In this document: piece after piece, positions 48,010 through 58,984 of the stretch
Layout of the letters: each line of letters begins with the position of its first letter
How positions within the stretch are numbered: the first letter of the stretch is position 1
Assembly (NCBI GenBank): GCA_021464245.1
Contig: JADCRB010000016.1
Location: 15,487,345 to 15,551,344, forward strand
Length of the DNA: 64,000 nucleotides
Source of the DNA: Carallia brachiata
Taxonomy: Eukaryota; Streptophyta; Magnoliopsida; Malpighiales; Rhizophoraceae
Reading direction: 5' to 3'
Made by a program: the position numbers and the translations under genes
Notes under the pieces: model-generated
The model's database searches: none
Seen by the model: only the letters and a program-made list of their open reading frames with translations
Told to the model about the DNA's origin: nothing

Positions 48010-48743
48010 CATAGTGGTAAGCCTCTAAATTCAGCATAATTTTCTTTTTATTTTTTATTGTTCTTCTTTGATTATAGAATGACCATGATTCTATATGAAT
48101 TGGCTTAGATCAATTTGATAATTTAAATTCTGAAAGCAGTTAATGGTGAATCGTACCATATCAGGCTAAAGGGAATGCAGCTTCCATCTGCTAGCATATA
48201 CTCACTTATAAGTAGAACGAGTCCTGAAACTGGAATAATGGCCACGGATAAAGTTTCCAAGAACTATATAGTTAAATATTTTAATTTTTTTTTTGGTGCA
48301 AAACTACATGGTCAAATAAAAGAGTTCGTTTCTAATGATCATTTTGCCAACTGTAATAGCAAATGCTATCTAACAACGATTGGGGTCACCTAGTTTGTGG
48401 ATTTTGTTAATTTGAGTAAGCAACCATCAACTTGGCTAATTGGGGTCGCCAGAGGCCAATGCGAGTCATCTGTAGGCTTCAACTGAAAAGCGGGCTTGTT
48501 TTTTGGTGGGTTCTGCGGTTGCTATGTAGGCACGAGGCTTTACCAACGAATTGGAAATAAGACCCACATTGACATTTTTCTAGTCAAATTGATAGTTTGA
48601 TGACCCGAATTGGCAAACACTAATTCAAGTGGGAGGTTATCCGACATTATGCTTAAGTGATAGGTTGGAGTTCAAATTTCACATTTATTAATTTCCTTTT
48701 CTATATGTATAAATTATCCTTTCTTAAAGACAAATAATAATAA
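48010..48743. other. 3' flank and spacer
   Basis: Probably contains the 3' UTR of the coiled-coil gene. A weak tRNA-box-like stretch (ggagttcaaatttc near 48668) is noted but not called. No gene seen. Confidence 0.35.
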
Positions 48744-49267
48744 TAAGGATTAACTACATTTAAACCCTTTGGTTTGATTGTTTTGCATTTTATCTCCATG
48801 TGATTTTAATTTAAGTAATAAATATGCTTATGCTTTTTAATTTTGCAATTCACACCCTGACAGTGATTTGCTAAATCAATTAACAGAAATTAGTCGAAAT
48901 TATATTATTTTGTAATTTTTTTCTCTACCAAAAAAAATGTCATTTACTTTTAAATTGAATTTCGGTATGTATTTTAACTGTATCCCACATTATTTACTTC
49001 ACAACTTTTGTTATTTTGAGTGTACTGTACATATTAATATAGAGGTATTTGTGAGCATATTCATAATTAACTTTTATGTGAAATATAATGAAGTTCTTGT
49101 AATCATAAACATAATTGTAATTAATTTTTATTAATCGATTTAATAAATTACTGTCAGGGGATTAATTGTCAAAATTGAAAATGATAAGGAGTTTATTAGC
49201 TAAATTAAAACCACAGAAAATAAAATATAAAACAACTAAATTATAGGTGTTAAATGCATTTAACCTA
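48744..49267. mobile_element. MITE with terminal inverted repeats of about 150 bp
   Basis: The left arm (aaggattaactacatttaaa, tgattttaatttaagtaata, caccctgacagtgattt) matches the inverse complement of the right arm (ttaggttaaatgcatttaac, gtggttttaatttagctaat, tcccctgacagtaattt) over about 150 bases. Flanks of ataataata type on both sides suggest a 9-bp target duplication. The open frame at 48937-49134 is internal AT-rich sequence, not a gene. Confidence 0.75.
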
Positions 49268-49269
49268 AT

Positions 49270-50980
49270 AATAATTTGCAAGATATAGTAGCTGTACACA
49301 ATTGGTTGCATATCTGGTTTCCAAAGTCGGGTTTATCCATGGCGCAGTTTCTCATAATATGGCTTAAGGCCACAACTTTGATTAAGTTTAATTTAATAAA
49401 TATTGTAATGTGTTGCAAAATCCGTGTCTCACGGTTGCTTTGGTAACTTGGAAGGCATATGAAACAAGGATAACTCTGCGCTGAAGTTAATTAATTATGA
49501 GTTTGTCGGAACATCATTGGTGTAGTCCGGCTGGACTAGGAATTTAGTTCAAGAACCATCCAGAAACTTGTAGATGGGTATTAAATTGGCCATAATCCTC
49601 CTTAAACTACTCCTAGGCGTCAGTGAACTGGATTGGATTGTTCAGCTAAACAACGACAACCAGTCACCATAGAGGATATTTTATTATTGAATTTTTCAGG
49701 CATAACTACGGCTTGTTTGGGTTAAAATAATTCAAAGATTTCGTATTTTGATAGTCCATTGACCAGTTTTTTCTTCAATTAATGTGTTTCTTTTCCGGTG
49801 CTTTTCCCTCACACTACAGCTCTAGTCCTTGTGGTTCAGTATCCTGAGTGGATTTATGAGATGCCCCACTACACGTTTTATATGCACAAATATCTTCGTT
49901 GATCGGCTGGACTTGGGCATTCAAGGAAATTAAAGAAGCATTCAAGGAAATTAAAGAATTTATGGGAAAAGTTCTCAGAAGTCCAAAATTTTTCGAGATT
50001 TTTGCAATTGAGAGATAATTGTTTTTTGTAGTTTTTAAATTGTTAAACCTGTAATTCCGTTTCACATGAATGTTTTTGGACATTTTTTGGTCAAATTATT
50101 AGAGGCGCAATTTGACTTAGTAGTAATAGAATTAAAAATACTTAAACACGCCTGAAATATATCCAGGTGCGTAGTTCGTTAAAATTTTCTCATTTTTTTT
50201 ACATATAAAAGACAAATTTTAAACTTTTTTCCAAATTTGCATGGAAAAAAAATGTAAGATTTTTATATTTTTCGTAAAAGAAAGGAAGTAAAAATAGCGG
50301 AATACGTGTTTGGACATACTTATGTGGTTTAAGTATTTAAATAGTTCTACACTTTTTTTTAAGTCAAATTTTATACTTAACAATTCATAATTCATGTCTA
50401 CAAAGGAATTTATATTAAATAAAAATTAAAGATTTAAGACTCGTTTAAAATTTAAAAAACTTTGAATCTAAATTACAAAGATTTTCAAAAATTTGGACTC
50501 ATAAAAATTATCCCAAAAACTTGTAGGTTTCAGCTTATCATTCTTCCAACCGGTTTCCATAAAAATATCTTCACTATTGGGAGTTGGGATAGACAATGGA
50601 AGGGGAAAAAAAGTATACAATTGGAATCTTTACGTCTCTGCCACAATCGATGACATGAGTAGGTCTTAAAGGACAATAATAGAGGGCGGTGAACGAAAGG
50701 CGCAAAAGAGTAAAAGAGTGGGAGACAAAATAAAAGAAGGGGATGGGCATGTGGGATCGATTTGTTTATTGTTACTAGAAAAAGATAAGTGTACGCATAA
50801 ATTTTATAACATTAAATAGATAAGTGATGCATGTATAGTGATATAAATTATTTAATTATAAAAAAATTATATAAAATTAAAAATAAGTAAACCGTTATGT
50901 TATAAATTATATATTTTTTACGTATCTTCCTTACATGTCTACATAGTCAAGTGCCGAGTGTATTTAGTGCCCTTTTTTCT
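49270..50980. other. intergenic, nothing recognised
   Basis: Contains a 20-bp tandem duplication (gcattcaaggaaattaaaga at 49917 and 49938). The minus frame at 49814-50083 and the plus frame at 50462-50653 have no family resemblance. Confidence 0.4.
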
Positions 50981-50983
50981 TTC

Positions 50984-50991
50984 TATAAAAT
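50984..50991 (+). promoter_or_regulatory. probable TATA box of the first PMEI gene
   Basis: TATAAAAT about 70 bases upstream of the ATG at 51057. Confidence 0.6.
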
Positions 50992-51056
50992 AGTACTTCC
51001 ATTCCCATGCCTGGTTCGTTCACAGAGGCATAGTGCCATCGTTATCCTTCAAAGAT

Positions 51057-51665
51057 ATGGCAAGACCTGTCCTTTCCCTACTAGTTGTCTCCCTTGCCCT
51101 GTTCATGGCTGCCACGGCAGCTTATGCTTCCAGCCCCACAGACTTCATCAAGGCCTCGTGCAAGGTCACCCGTTACCCAGCTTTGTGCGTCCAATGCTTA
51201 GCGGGCTATGCTAATGCAATTCAACAAAACGAGCAACATCTGGCTCTTACTGCCTTGTCTGTAAGTCTAGACACAGCTAACTCAGCTGCAGCTTTCGTGA
51301 ACAAGATGACTAAGGTTAGAGGGATCAGGCCTAGAGAGTACCGAGCCGTGAAAGATTGTATAGAAAACATGGGTGATAGCATCGATCGGCTTACTCAGTC
51401 AATCTCGGAGCTTGGCCATATGGGTCGAGGTGCCGGGCAAGAGTTTGAATGGCATATGAGCAATGTCCAGACTTGGGTTAGTGCTGCACTTACTGATGAT
51501 AACACCTGCCTTGATGGGTTTGCTGGCCATCTCATGGAGGGAAATGTGAAGGCCGCCATCAGGCGCAGGGTTAGCAATGTTGCTCAAGTCACCAGCAATG
51601 CACTCGCGTTGGTTAATCGCTTTGCTTCTAGGCACCGACGTGCTGCGTCAAGCGAAAAGCATTAG
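51057..51665 (+). CDS. pectin methylesterase inhibitor (PMEI domain), intact
   Basis: Secreted inhibitor-type protein of 202 residues in a single exon. A signal peptide covers about residues 1-25 (LSLLVVSLALFMAATAAYA). The PMEI four-helix bundle carries its conserved cysteines: C35 and C44 in ASCKVTRYPALC, the pair in VKDCIENMGD and DDNTCLDGF, plus an extra C47. The motif NVQTWVSAALTDDNTCLDGF is the family hallmark. The C-terminus is basic (RFASRHRRAASSEKH). The upstream GTG-initiated extension from 51033 is not used; ATG 51057 starts the signal peptide and sits about 70 bases from a TATA box. Family members bind and block pectin methylesterase in the cell wall; some PMEI-domain proteins inhibit invertase instead. 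A second, damaged PMEI gene lies 4.3 kb downstream on the same strand. Confidence 0.93.
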   Translation: MARPVLSLLVVSLALFMAATAAYASSPTDFIKASCKVTRYPALCVQCLAGYANAIQQNEQHLALTALSVSLDTANSAAAFVNKMTKVRGIRPREYRAVKDCIENMGDSIDRLTQSISELGHMGRGAGQEFEWHMSNVQTWVSAALTDDNTCLDGFAGHLMEGNVKAAIRRRVSNVAQVTSNALALVNRFASRHRRAASSEKH

Positions 51666-51669
51666 AGTT

Positions 51670-54480
51670 TTGTTTTAAGAGTGTTGGTATGGTCCATGTG
51701 TAACTGTGATGTTACTACTACAGGTTAAGAGTAATGCTTGGGCTAGTCTCGTCTTTGAGTGTCTAAGCCTACTTGTGATGTCGAAAGTATGAAGAATCAA
51801 TGCTTGTATGAAGTTGCTGTTTGTCATCTGTTGTGAAATAGCATTAAGCATGATACATCTCTCTTGACTTTAAGCACTAGTTCCCTTTAACTTTCCTTTG
51901 CTAAAATCCTAATTAGGGTGGAGGAAAACGGGAGCAAAGAAAGATTGATTTACTATATCTGATTTATTTCTCAGTTAACTCGTATAATTTCCTTGAATTG
52001 CAAGCTTAATATGGGCCTTGAATCCGAGTACCTGTTGTATTTGATCTACAATACCAGAACAGTTATTATTTTGTATAGTAGTTTGCTGAATCTTTCTTTA
52101 TGAAGTTGGGCAACGGTTGCAGGAAAAATCATTTTTTGCCTGAAACTGCAACAAATAAATTGGAAAATGTTAAAGATCATCTCTTTGGGTCTGTTTTTCA
52201 ACGCCAGATACTTATGTTAGTTATCAATTGAAGTGGGCTGCAAGGCACGGGAAGGAAAAGGTCTCCACCGATAACTGCATACTTGCCTGCAAACCAAGCC
52301 AAGTGGTGCTCTGCCTAAATCTTTGTTTTCTGTAGGTAAGTAAAGCAGTATGATACTTTTCTCTCAAAAGGATTTAATTCTGTTACTTTTATGATCTTTA
52401 ATTTAAATGATCCTTTTTCTGCCTTCTATTCTATGTGCTTGCAAAGTGGTTGTCCATGTTAAATTAATTTTGCCTGTGTATCTTAAAGAAGTCATCTTCT
52501 ATGATTCTCTTTGAATGATATCATTGAAAACTCTTTTTCTTTTGGTAAAGACTTCCCAGTCACTTTAACGACCATTACCTAAATTCCTGTTTAAGCAACA
52601 GAAAAACTGAGGGGACAGTCGGGCCGCAATCTGCGGACTAAGCACACAAAATATGCTTAAAAAGTAAGTATCGTGATAATGCTAGGATTCTTATACTTTC
52701 TTTTTGACTAATTTGGACTTACTTTTCCATCATTAGACCAAATCTGATCCCTGTTGGTGTCGTATCAAAAGGATCAATCTGTAATAAAGCCACTACCTTT
52801 TTTATAGTGCTCATCTTCGAAAGCCATCCACGTATGTCTCATCTCAATCTTTGAAGTTTAATTTTGACACATCCTCCATTCAGCCACAATGCACCTGAGA
52901 ATGGCATATGTTAAGGTGTATGATGTTTCAAGCTTGAAAACAGTGTCGAGCTTAAATCCCAACTGGATCAAATGTAAAAAGGAAAAAATAGCCTCTACCT
53001 TTGCTAAAAGAGAGTAGCATTGGAGACAAAGTAGAAGGTTCAGTTCATTATCTCATAATGGTGGGAAAGCAAAATTTCTACATGGAAAGCCGACATAATA
53101 GCAAAAAACAAGAGGTTCCAGTCCCCACAGAGTGATGTGTGACCATGTGAGGTTCAACTGCCAAGAAAGGCAGGATCCTGGAAAGGTCACGTGGAGTTAG
53201 TAGGGCGATGAGTGGCTTCGGGAATCAGGACCCATTCTGGTCTCCCAATGGTGGAGACTCGGAATAAGAAAGAGCAATTGGGATTGACATTCATTTTTTG
53301 TCGTGTTTCATGCCGGTCAAATCATAGTTTTTTTTCTCCCCGGATTAAAGTGAGAGAAAGGAATTTAACTGTTAGCAGGAGAAGGGGATTTAGCTATCAG
53401 CACGAGGAGGATTAACTATTTGTGAAGTATGAAGTTGAAACCCCAGATTTCATCCAAACCTTTAAACTTAGTGACCATTAGATTACACCATCCACCCAAT
53501 TATTTATTAACCTCACTTCGGTCCAACCGGTCGAATTGGAGAATTTCTAATATCAAAACTGATACAGAGCTCAAAAGGCGTAGATATGCTTGATATCAAA
53601 ACTTATTCGAGACCGACCTTGGTCTATTGAATATTTTATGATCGAACCAACTAGACTGATAAGGAAGCAACCATGCAGACATTGAAAGTTGTGAACACAA
53701 CTAGATACACAAGTTGTATTACTTTAGTAATTATGTCTATATCTGTATTTGTCTGTACAGTGTAAGTGTTTTCTAACTTATTAAACAATTAGTTAGGAGA
53801 GGAGAACTTAACTGGAGGAAGATTTGTATTTTTCGATGAAAAAACTGATGTTCAAAACCCCCAGTTCTTTCTTTTACTTGTCATATTCTCCAATAATGAG
53901 TTAAAATTCCGGTTACAAGAAAAAAATAACAATTAGTTAGGGTCCAGGATAGACTTCTATCTAACAAAAGATTCACTCGAGCCCGCTGCTAGGCTTATCA
54001 ATCATTTCACAGGGCCCTCGAGTCTTGTTATTGTATCGGTAATCAAGCAGTAGCGTTTAATTGGCAGGCAACACCCAACCCAGTTGAGTTTTTTTGGTAT
54101 AACTTGCGTCAGTGTCCAATCCACGTCCAGGGTTCAGCCTCAGATAACACCTCACCCTGTTCGGATCCAGTCTCCTAAAAACATAGAAGAGAGAAGCCGA
54201 TGTATAATTTGGCTTTGTTCATGGCAGTCTCCATTTCGTCTTCGTATTTGCATGATTTTGGGAAATGGTAGGGTCCGATGTTGATATAATTTTTGTCCTA
54301 TTTGATGAAGCGATGTGTAGGATACATTATCGATTGGTTGTTGGACATCTTTCTTACTTTCATATGGTTGGTTGGTGGTGAGATTTGGATTTCTGGAGGA
54401 GACTGGAGAGACCACATTAATTTGTTACTCTCGAGTCCGGAGAGAGGACAGGCGAAAATGGGCAAGCAATTTTGATGTTA
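51670..54480. other. intergenic between the two PMEI genes
   Basis: The first few hundred bases are probably the PMEI 3' UTR. Two short same-strand frames (53212-53415, 54084-54284) have no recognised domain. No tRNA or RNA gene seen. Confidence 0.4.
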
Positions 54481-54514
54481 CTTAATTTTATCTAAAAGAT
54501 AAAAGATGACACCT

Positions 54515-54612
54515 CGCAATTAATAACTGTAACTCAATTATTAAAGTTGTGTTCAAAGCGGTGATTTTGAATTTGAATCTCAATTGAAATTAATTAAAAA
54601 AAAAAAAAAAAC
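54515..54612 (+). mobile_element. short tRNA-derived SINE relic
   Basis: Box A-like gtaactcaattattaaagt (compare tRNA tagctcaattggtaaag) and box B-like gaatttgaatctc are followed within 25 bases by an A16 tail. Target duplication not resolved. Confidence 0.5.
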
Positions 54613-55860
54613 AAGACTAACACCTTGTGATAAGTGTTACAAATTATCTGTGGAGTCCTTATCTGGAATAGGTAAAAAGGAATATTTCTACACGCATTAT
54701 CTTTTACGACCTAGGTCGCCCCTTAATCACCAATCTTAAAGATGCTATTCCCCATCGATCAATAATTTTAGAATAAGATTACGTGAATATATTTAATAAA
54801 ATATGCAGAATATGTAATAAATTTAATGACATATAATTTATCTTTTTAATTTAATATTTTTTATAAATTAATAGTCATAATTACTATATACGCACTCTAT
54901 TTTCACGGTTGCTTTTCATTTAGAATTTTTCCGATTTTTATACTTATGCGTCTGTCAGAATTCATGGTCGATTTTATAGAGAACCAAAAAAAAAACAAAA
55001 ACAAAACCAAAACGAAAAAAACAAAAAAGAAAAAAACAAAACAATTTGTGGGTGGAGCATATGATTTTGAGTTTCATTATGTGGACAGGTATGTCTTGAT
55101 CAAGAAACCTGTGCCCATGCAATGTTTCTCTTTTTTTTCTTTTTTCTTTTTTCCTTTTTTTTTTTTTTTTTGAGCAATTGTTCTGTTTTTTAGAAACACG
55201 TATCTTCAAAAGCGATTTCTACCATTTTCCAATGGAGATTCTTAATCGAGTTGAAATTTCACTTTTATAAGCTACACAAATATAAAAGAAGGAGACAAGA
55301 TGTGGTGGGACTGCTTACGGTAACCAAACATGTTATGTGATGCCATGCCGTCATGCCAGATTTTAGTTTTGAGTGTCCCAAGTCTTTCAGTCATTGACGT
55401 AACATCGTAACTTCATTATTGTAACCAGTAGCTATCACCTTTTTATTTTTTTTTTACTTAAAAGAAAAGTAAAATTAAAGGTATAAATCATTAGATTTAT
55501 AAATTAAAATTTGAGTAGTTTTCGTGTTAGTGTTTCATTTAATCATACTCGTAAGTAAGGATTCTCTATTTAAATATTATTGAACTTAACGAATTTTTCT
55601 TAAACTGATCACGACAATTACTGAATCTTGAACTAGCCACGTAACCCATTAATTGAGGACTAAAAGAGATATTGTTCGTATGCAGTTACTAAAATTCAAA
55701 TTTAGATTATGAGTGAGTGAAACAGTTACTGTTAGATTATTACTTTACATAACGAGTAGTTATCACTTAAATTAGTTAGTTTACACGCAACTTCATCTTT
55801 TGGCGGCCAAGCCGCCTTTCCAATGTTCTTCTTGAAATCATCCTTAAGCTCACGCTTTCT
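54613..55860. other. intergenic, low-complexity tracts
   Basis: An A/C-rich tract (54985-55045) and a T-rich tract (55130-55172) give Lys-rich and Phe-rich frames that are not genes. A segment near 54770 resembles 32900. Confidence 0.4.
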
Positions 55861-55869
55861 GTGCTGGTC

Positions 55870-55876
55870 TATAAAT
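55870..55876 (+). promoter_or_regulatory. probable TATA box of the second PMEI gene
   Basis: TATAAAT about 77 bases upstream of the ATG, followed by a short (GA)n leader at 55929-55946. Confidence 0.55.
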
Positions 55877-55946
55877 TTGGGCTCTCTCTCTCTCTTGCTT
55901 CACGCACATCAAAGAGCACTCGATTCCCAGAGAGAGAGAGAGAGAG

Positions 55947-56545
55947 ATGGAAGGTTCAATTATAGGCCATGCGTTAATAGCCATTCTCATCCTCCAATTG
56001 TCTACCCACATAAGTTCAAGCAAAGCCACTAGACCATACCTGGAGACACCAACACAAATTACATAAAAACATCTTGCAACGTCACCCTCTACCCAGAATT
56101 GTGCTACAGATCCCTTTCATCTTACGCAAACAAAATTAAAACCAACCCCAAACTACTGGTCCATACAGCTCTCAATGTGACCCTTGGGGCCACCGAATCG
56201 ACGTCAAAGCTGATGAAGAATCTGTCAAAGCTCCATGGTCTAAATCCCAGAGTGGCCGCAGCTTTGAGTGATTGTGTAGAAGAGGTTGGTGACTCGGTTT
56301 ATGAGCTCCAAAGATCTATTGGAGAAATGGGTCATGCTAAAGGACCAAACTTTGAGCTAGTCAAGACTGATATACAGACATGGGTTAGCGCGGCGTTAAC
56401 GGACGACGAAACCTGCATGGATGGCTTTGATGATGGTGGAGCTATGGCAGTGAGTGGTGATGTGAAGACTACTGTTAGGACTCACATCTTGAAAATTGCC
56501 CATTTGTCAAGTAATGTCTTAGCTATCATCAACCACTATGTTTAA
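55947..56545 (+). pseudogene. second PMEI gene, frameshifted near its N-terminus
   Basis: ATG 55947 opens a good signal peptide (MEGSIIGHALIAILILQLST) that runs to KATRPY. The PMEI domain then continues in another frame, from TNYIKTSC through VTLYPELCYRSLSSYANK to the stop at 56543-56545. The lesion lies between about 56030 and 56050 and amounts to one missing base; in the ATG frame a TAA follows soon after. The domain is otherwise undamaged, with cysteines in TSC..YPELC, SDCVEEVGD and DDETCMDGF, and the hallmark DIQTWVSAALTDDETCMDGF. TATA box and leader are kept. Either a very young pseudogene or a sequencing indel. It is a diverged paralogue of the gene at 51057. Confidence 0.8.
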
Positions 56546-56549
56546 TCAT

Positions 56550-58934
56550 CCAAGCCAACTTAATTCAATCTTTGTTCTCCCCCGGCCCCACTTCTTTTCC
56601 TAAAAATATTTGCATCAAATATAAGGTTAGTTGGATGCTTCTTTGTTTTGGCTTCAGTTGAATTCAGTTAGAACTAGAATGAAGGAGTGGAGTTCTAAGT
56701 CCAATTATCATCGGGTTAGAACTCGTTGTATTTTTAGTACTTTTCCTTATTTACTTTTATGGACATATTTTCTTTTAATGTTTTTAAGGAAGAAAAAAAA
56801 ATACAGGGCTATTATTCATGAAATGAAAAGCATTGTCTACCCCAAAAGGACGTGTTTGCTGCAATGTTATCAAATAAATATGTGTATTTGTGAATTTTAT
56901 TCTTTTTTTTAGTAAAATTTATTTATAATTTAACAGTATAATTTTTTTTAATTTTAATAAACCCTATTTATTTAATATAAAAATTATAATAAATTATACT
57001 TATTAAAAAATAAGAATTAAATTAAAAATCTCTCTAAGATATATACCGCCAGTAGCTTGTGGTAAAATATTAATCACGTCCGATCTATTGGATCGAGTTA
57101 TTGTTGTTGCTATTATTGCAGTTTACAAACTGACGGTCCAAAAACAGGTTGTGAACAAATATAATTGTCTATTTGTAATAGCAAGTAAAAACCGAATAAT
57201 TTTGGATAAGATAACAAAGTCACAAAAAAAGTTTTTTATTGGTAAAAATTATAATTTCTATGTAGCTTACTTATTATTGCCTAGACAAATTATGAAAATG
57301 TAATGCGCTTCTTTTTTAATGATTTATATATTAACACTGTACCAAAATAGTCTAATACTAAAACTTAAGTTTAAGTTATAGTGTACTCTCCGCAACTATA
57401 ACTTTTAGAATTCACCAAATATGAGTAAGTCGAGCTAAAACGTAAATTCACAAAATCCTATTGACTATGTTCTCACTCCCTGATAACCGGGAAAGAAGAA
57501 AGAAAAAAAAAAAAAAAACAGGGCTGTATTCTTTTTTTTTTTTTTTTTGTCTAAAAATGCCTAATATCTAATTAAAAAATTAACTAATTTAAATCGACTT
57601 GAATAAAATTATATAGGTGACAAAGATCTCTTTATAAATTTTTAACGTAACTACGTTCATGGATTGAATTTGAGGTCTCTAATTATACCCACGCCTCTTG
57701 GTAAGGGTATATGCTACTTGTGCATTTTGTGGGCTCTTCTTTTTGAGTTATTTTTATTTGGGCTTAAAGTTTCCATAGGTCATTTCCTGAGGCCCACCTT
57801 GTCGCACACACCTGGGGCTAGGGGTTAAGCTCGAGTTACGTGGCGAGCTTTGAATCCATCGTTGTTCAACAGTTAAAGGCCACAAATTCTTAGTCTTTTT
57901 CATTTTAAGGAATTATGAAAGTCATTTTATCATATTATAATTAGGACAAAAAAAATCGTTTTATAATTTTTTTATGGTGAAATTTTTTTATATTTTTACT
58001 TAAGCATTCATTTTTTTATTATTGTTTCCACAAATACTGCAGTCACTTCTACTACGAAAATTGAAAAAATATAATTACGATATATACATGATATTGAAGC
58101 AATGTAACTTGCGAAATTATATTCAAATGTATCGTATTAACATGTTTCTATAATTTTCCCTTTATATGTAATTACAAAATACAACTCAAAAAAGTAATTG
58201 ATGAGAATGAATTGGATCAGGGAAGAAGTTACTGTTATGGACCAATAAAAAGGTCCAACAATTCCATGCAAATAACAAAAAAAAATGTTTTTATAATAAT
58301 AATAAATTGAAACCCTTAAAAAAAAAAAACATTCTATACAGACGCTCAATAATTATAAACAAGTTTATGTTTTGTTTTTTTCAGAGACTGTCATAATTCA
58401 TAGTATTATTATGTAGGAGAGGAGAATCATTAAGAAGCAAAATTGAAAACTTACTTTCTGTTTGAGCATACAGCACGGTAATCAATTGGACAATATCAAT
58501 TCTTTTTTTCTTTTTTATCTGTAATAATTTAGTAAATAAGTGATTAAAACTCAAGCATGATCTCAAATAACGTTAAAAATTTATTAATAAATATTTAACA
58601 TAATTATATTTTTAAAATTTAAATCTACGCTCACTCAATAATAACGAATTCTCCGTACCCATACCAATATCCATTAATATTGGACATTGCCAATTGATTA
58701 ATAGTTAAGAACATATGCGTCTGGCTGTCTATCTGACCTCCGATTTTCAATCAAGTGAAAAATTATGTGAGTAAAGAAAAAAAACATTAAAAAAAAGAGA
58801 GAGAGAGAGGAAAACAAAAGCCACACATTCGCAATTTGAGGTCTAGGAACTACCGGAACAGATAGCAAAGCCGAAATAGCATTGCCCTGTCGTTCTGCAA
58901 GTGTACCACTACACCAGCCACCCGCAAAACCCAC
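56550..58934. other. intergenic between PMEI and EF-G
   Basis: A tract at 56915-57010 resembles the arms of the fold-back element at 21171-22700. No gene recognised; frames at 57088-57303 and 58137-58349 lack coding character. The last 250 bases should hold the EF-G promoter. Confidence 0.4.
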
Positions 58935-58936
58935 AG

Positions 58937-58937
<1 letters not shown>

Positions 58938-58972
<35 letters not shown>
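58938..58972 (+). repeat. (GA)n microsatellite in the EF-G leader
   Basis: About seventeen GA units just upstream of the EF-G start codon. GA repeats in plant leaders are common and can bind GAGA-type BPC factors; no function can be claimed here. Confidence 0.85.
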
Positions 58973-58975
<3 letters not shown>

Positions 58976-58984
58976 AGAACAAAA

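Noticed and set aside
49814..50083. 89-codon minus-strand frame with an internal short repeat, considered as a gene or viral remnant
   Set aside because: The repetition comes from a 20-bp DNA duplication and no protein family is recognisable.
54946..55209. Lys-rich and Phe-rich frames on both strands
   Set aside because: Produced by A/C-rich and T-rich low-complexity tracts; no domain.
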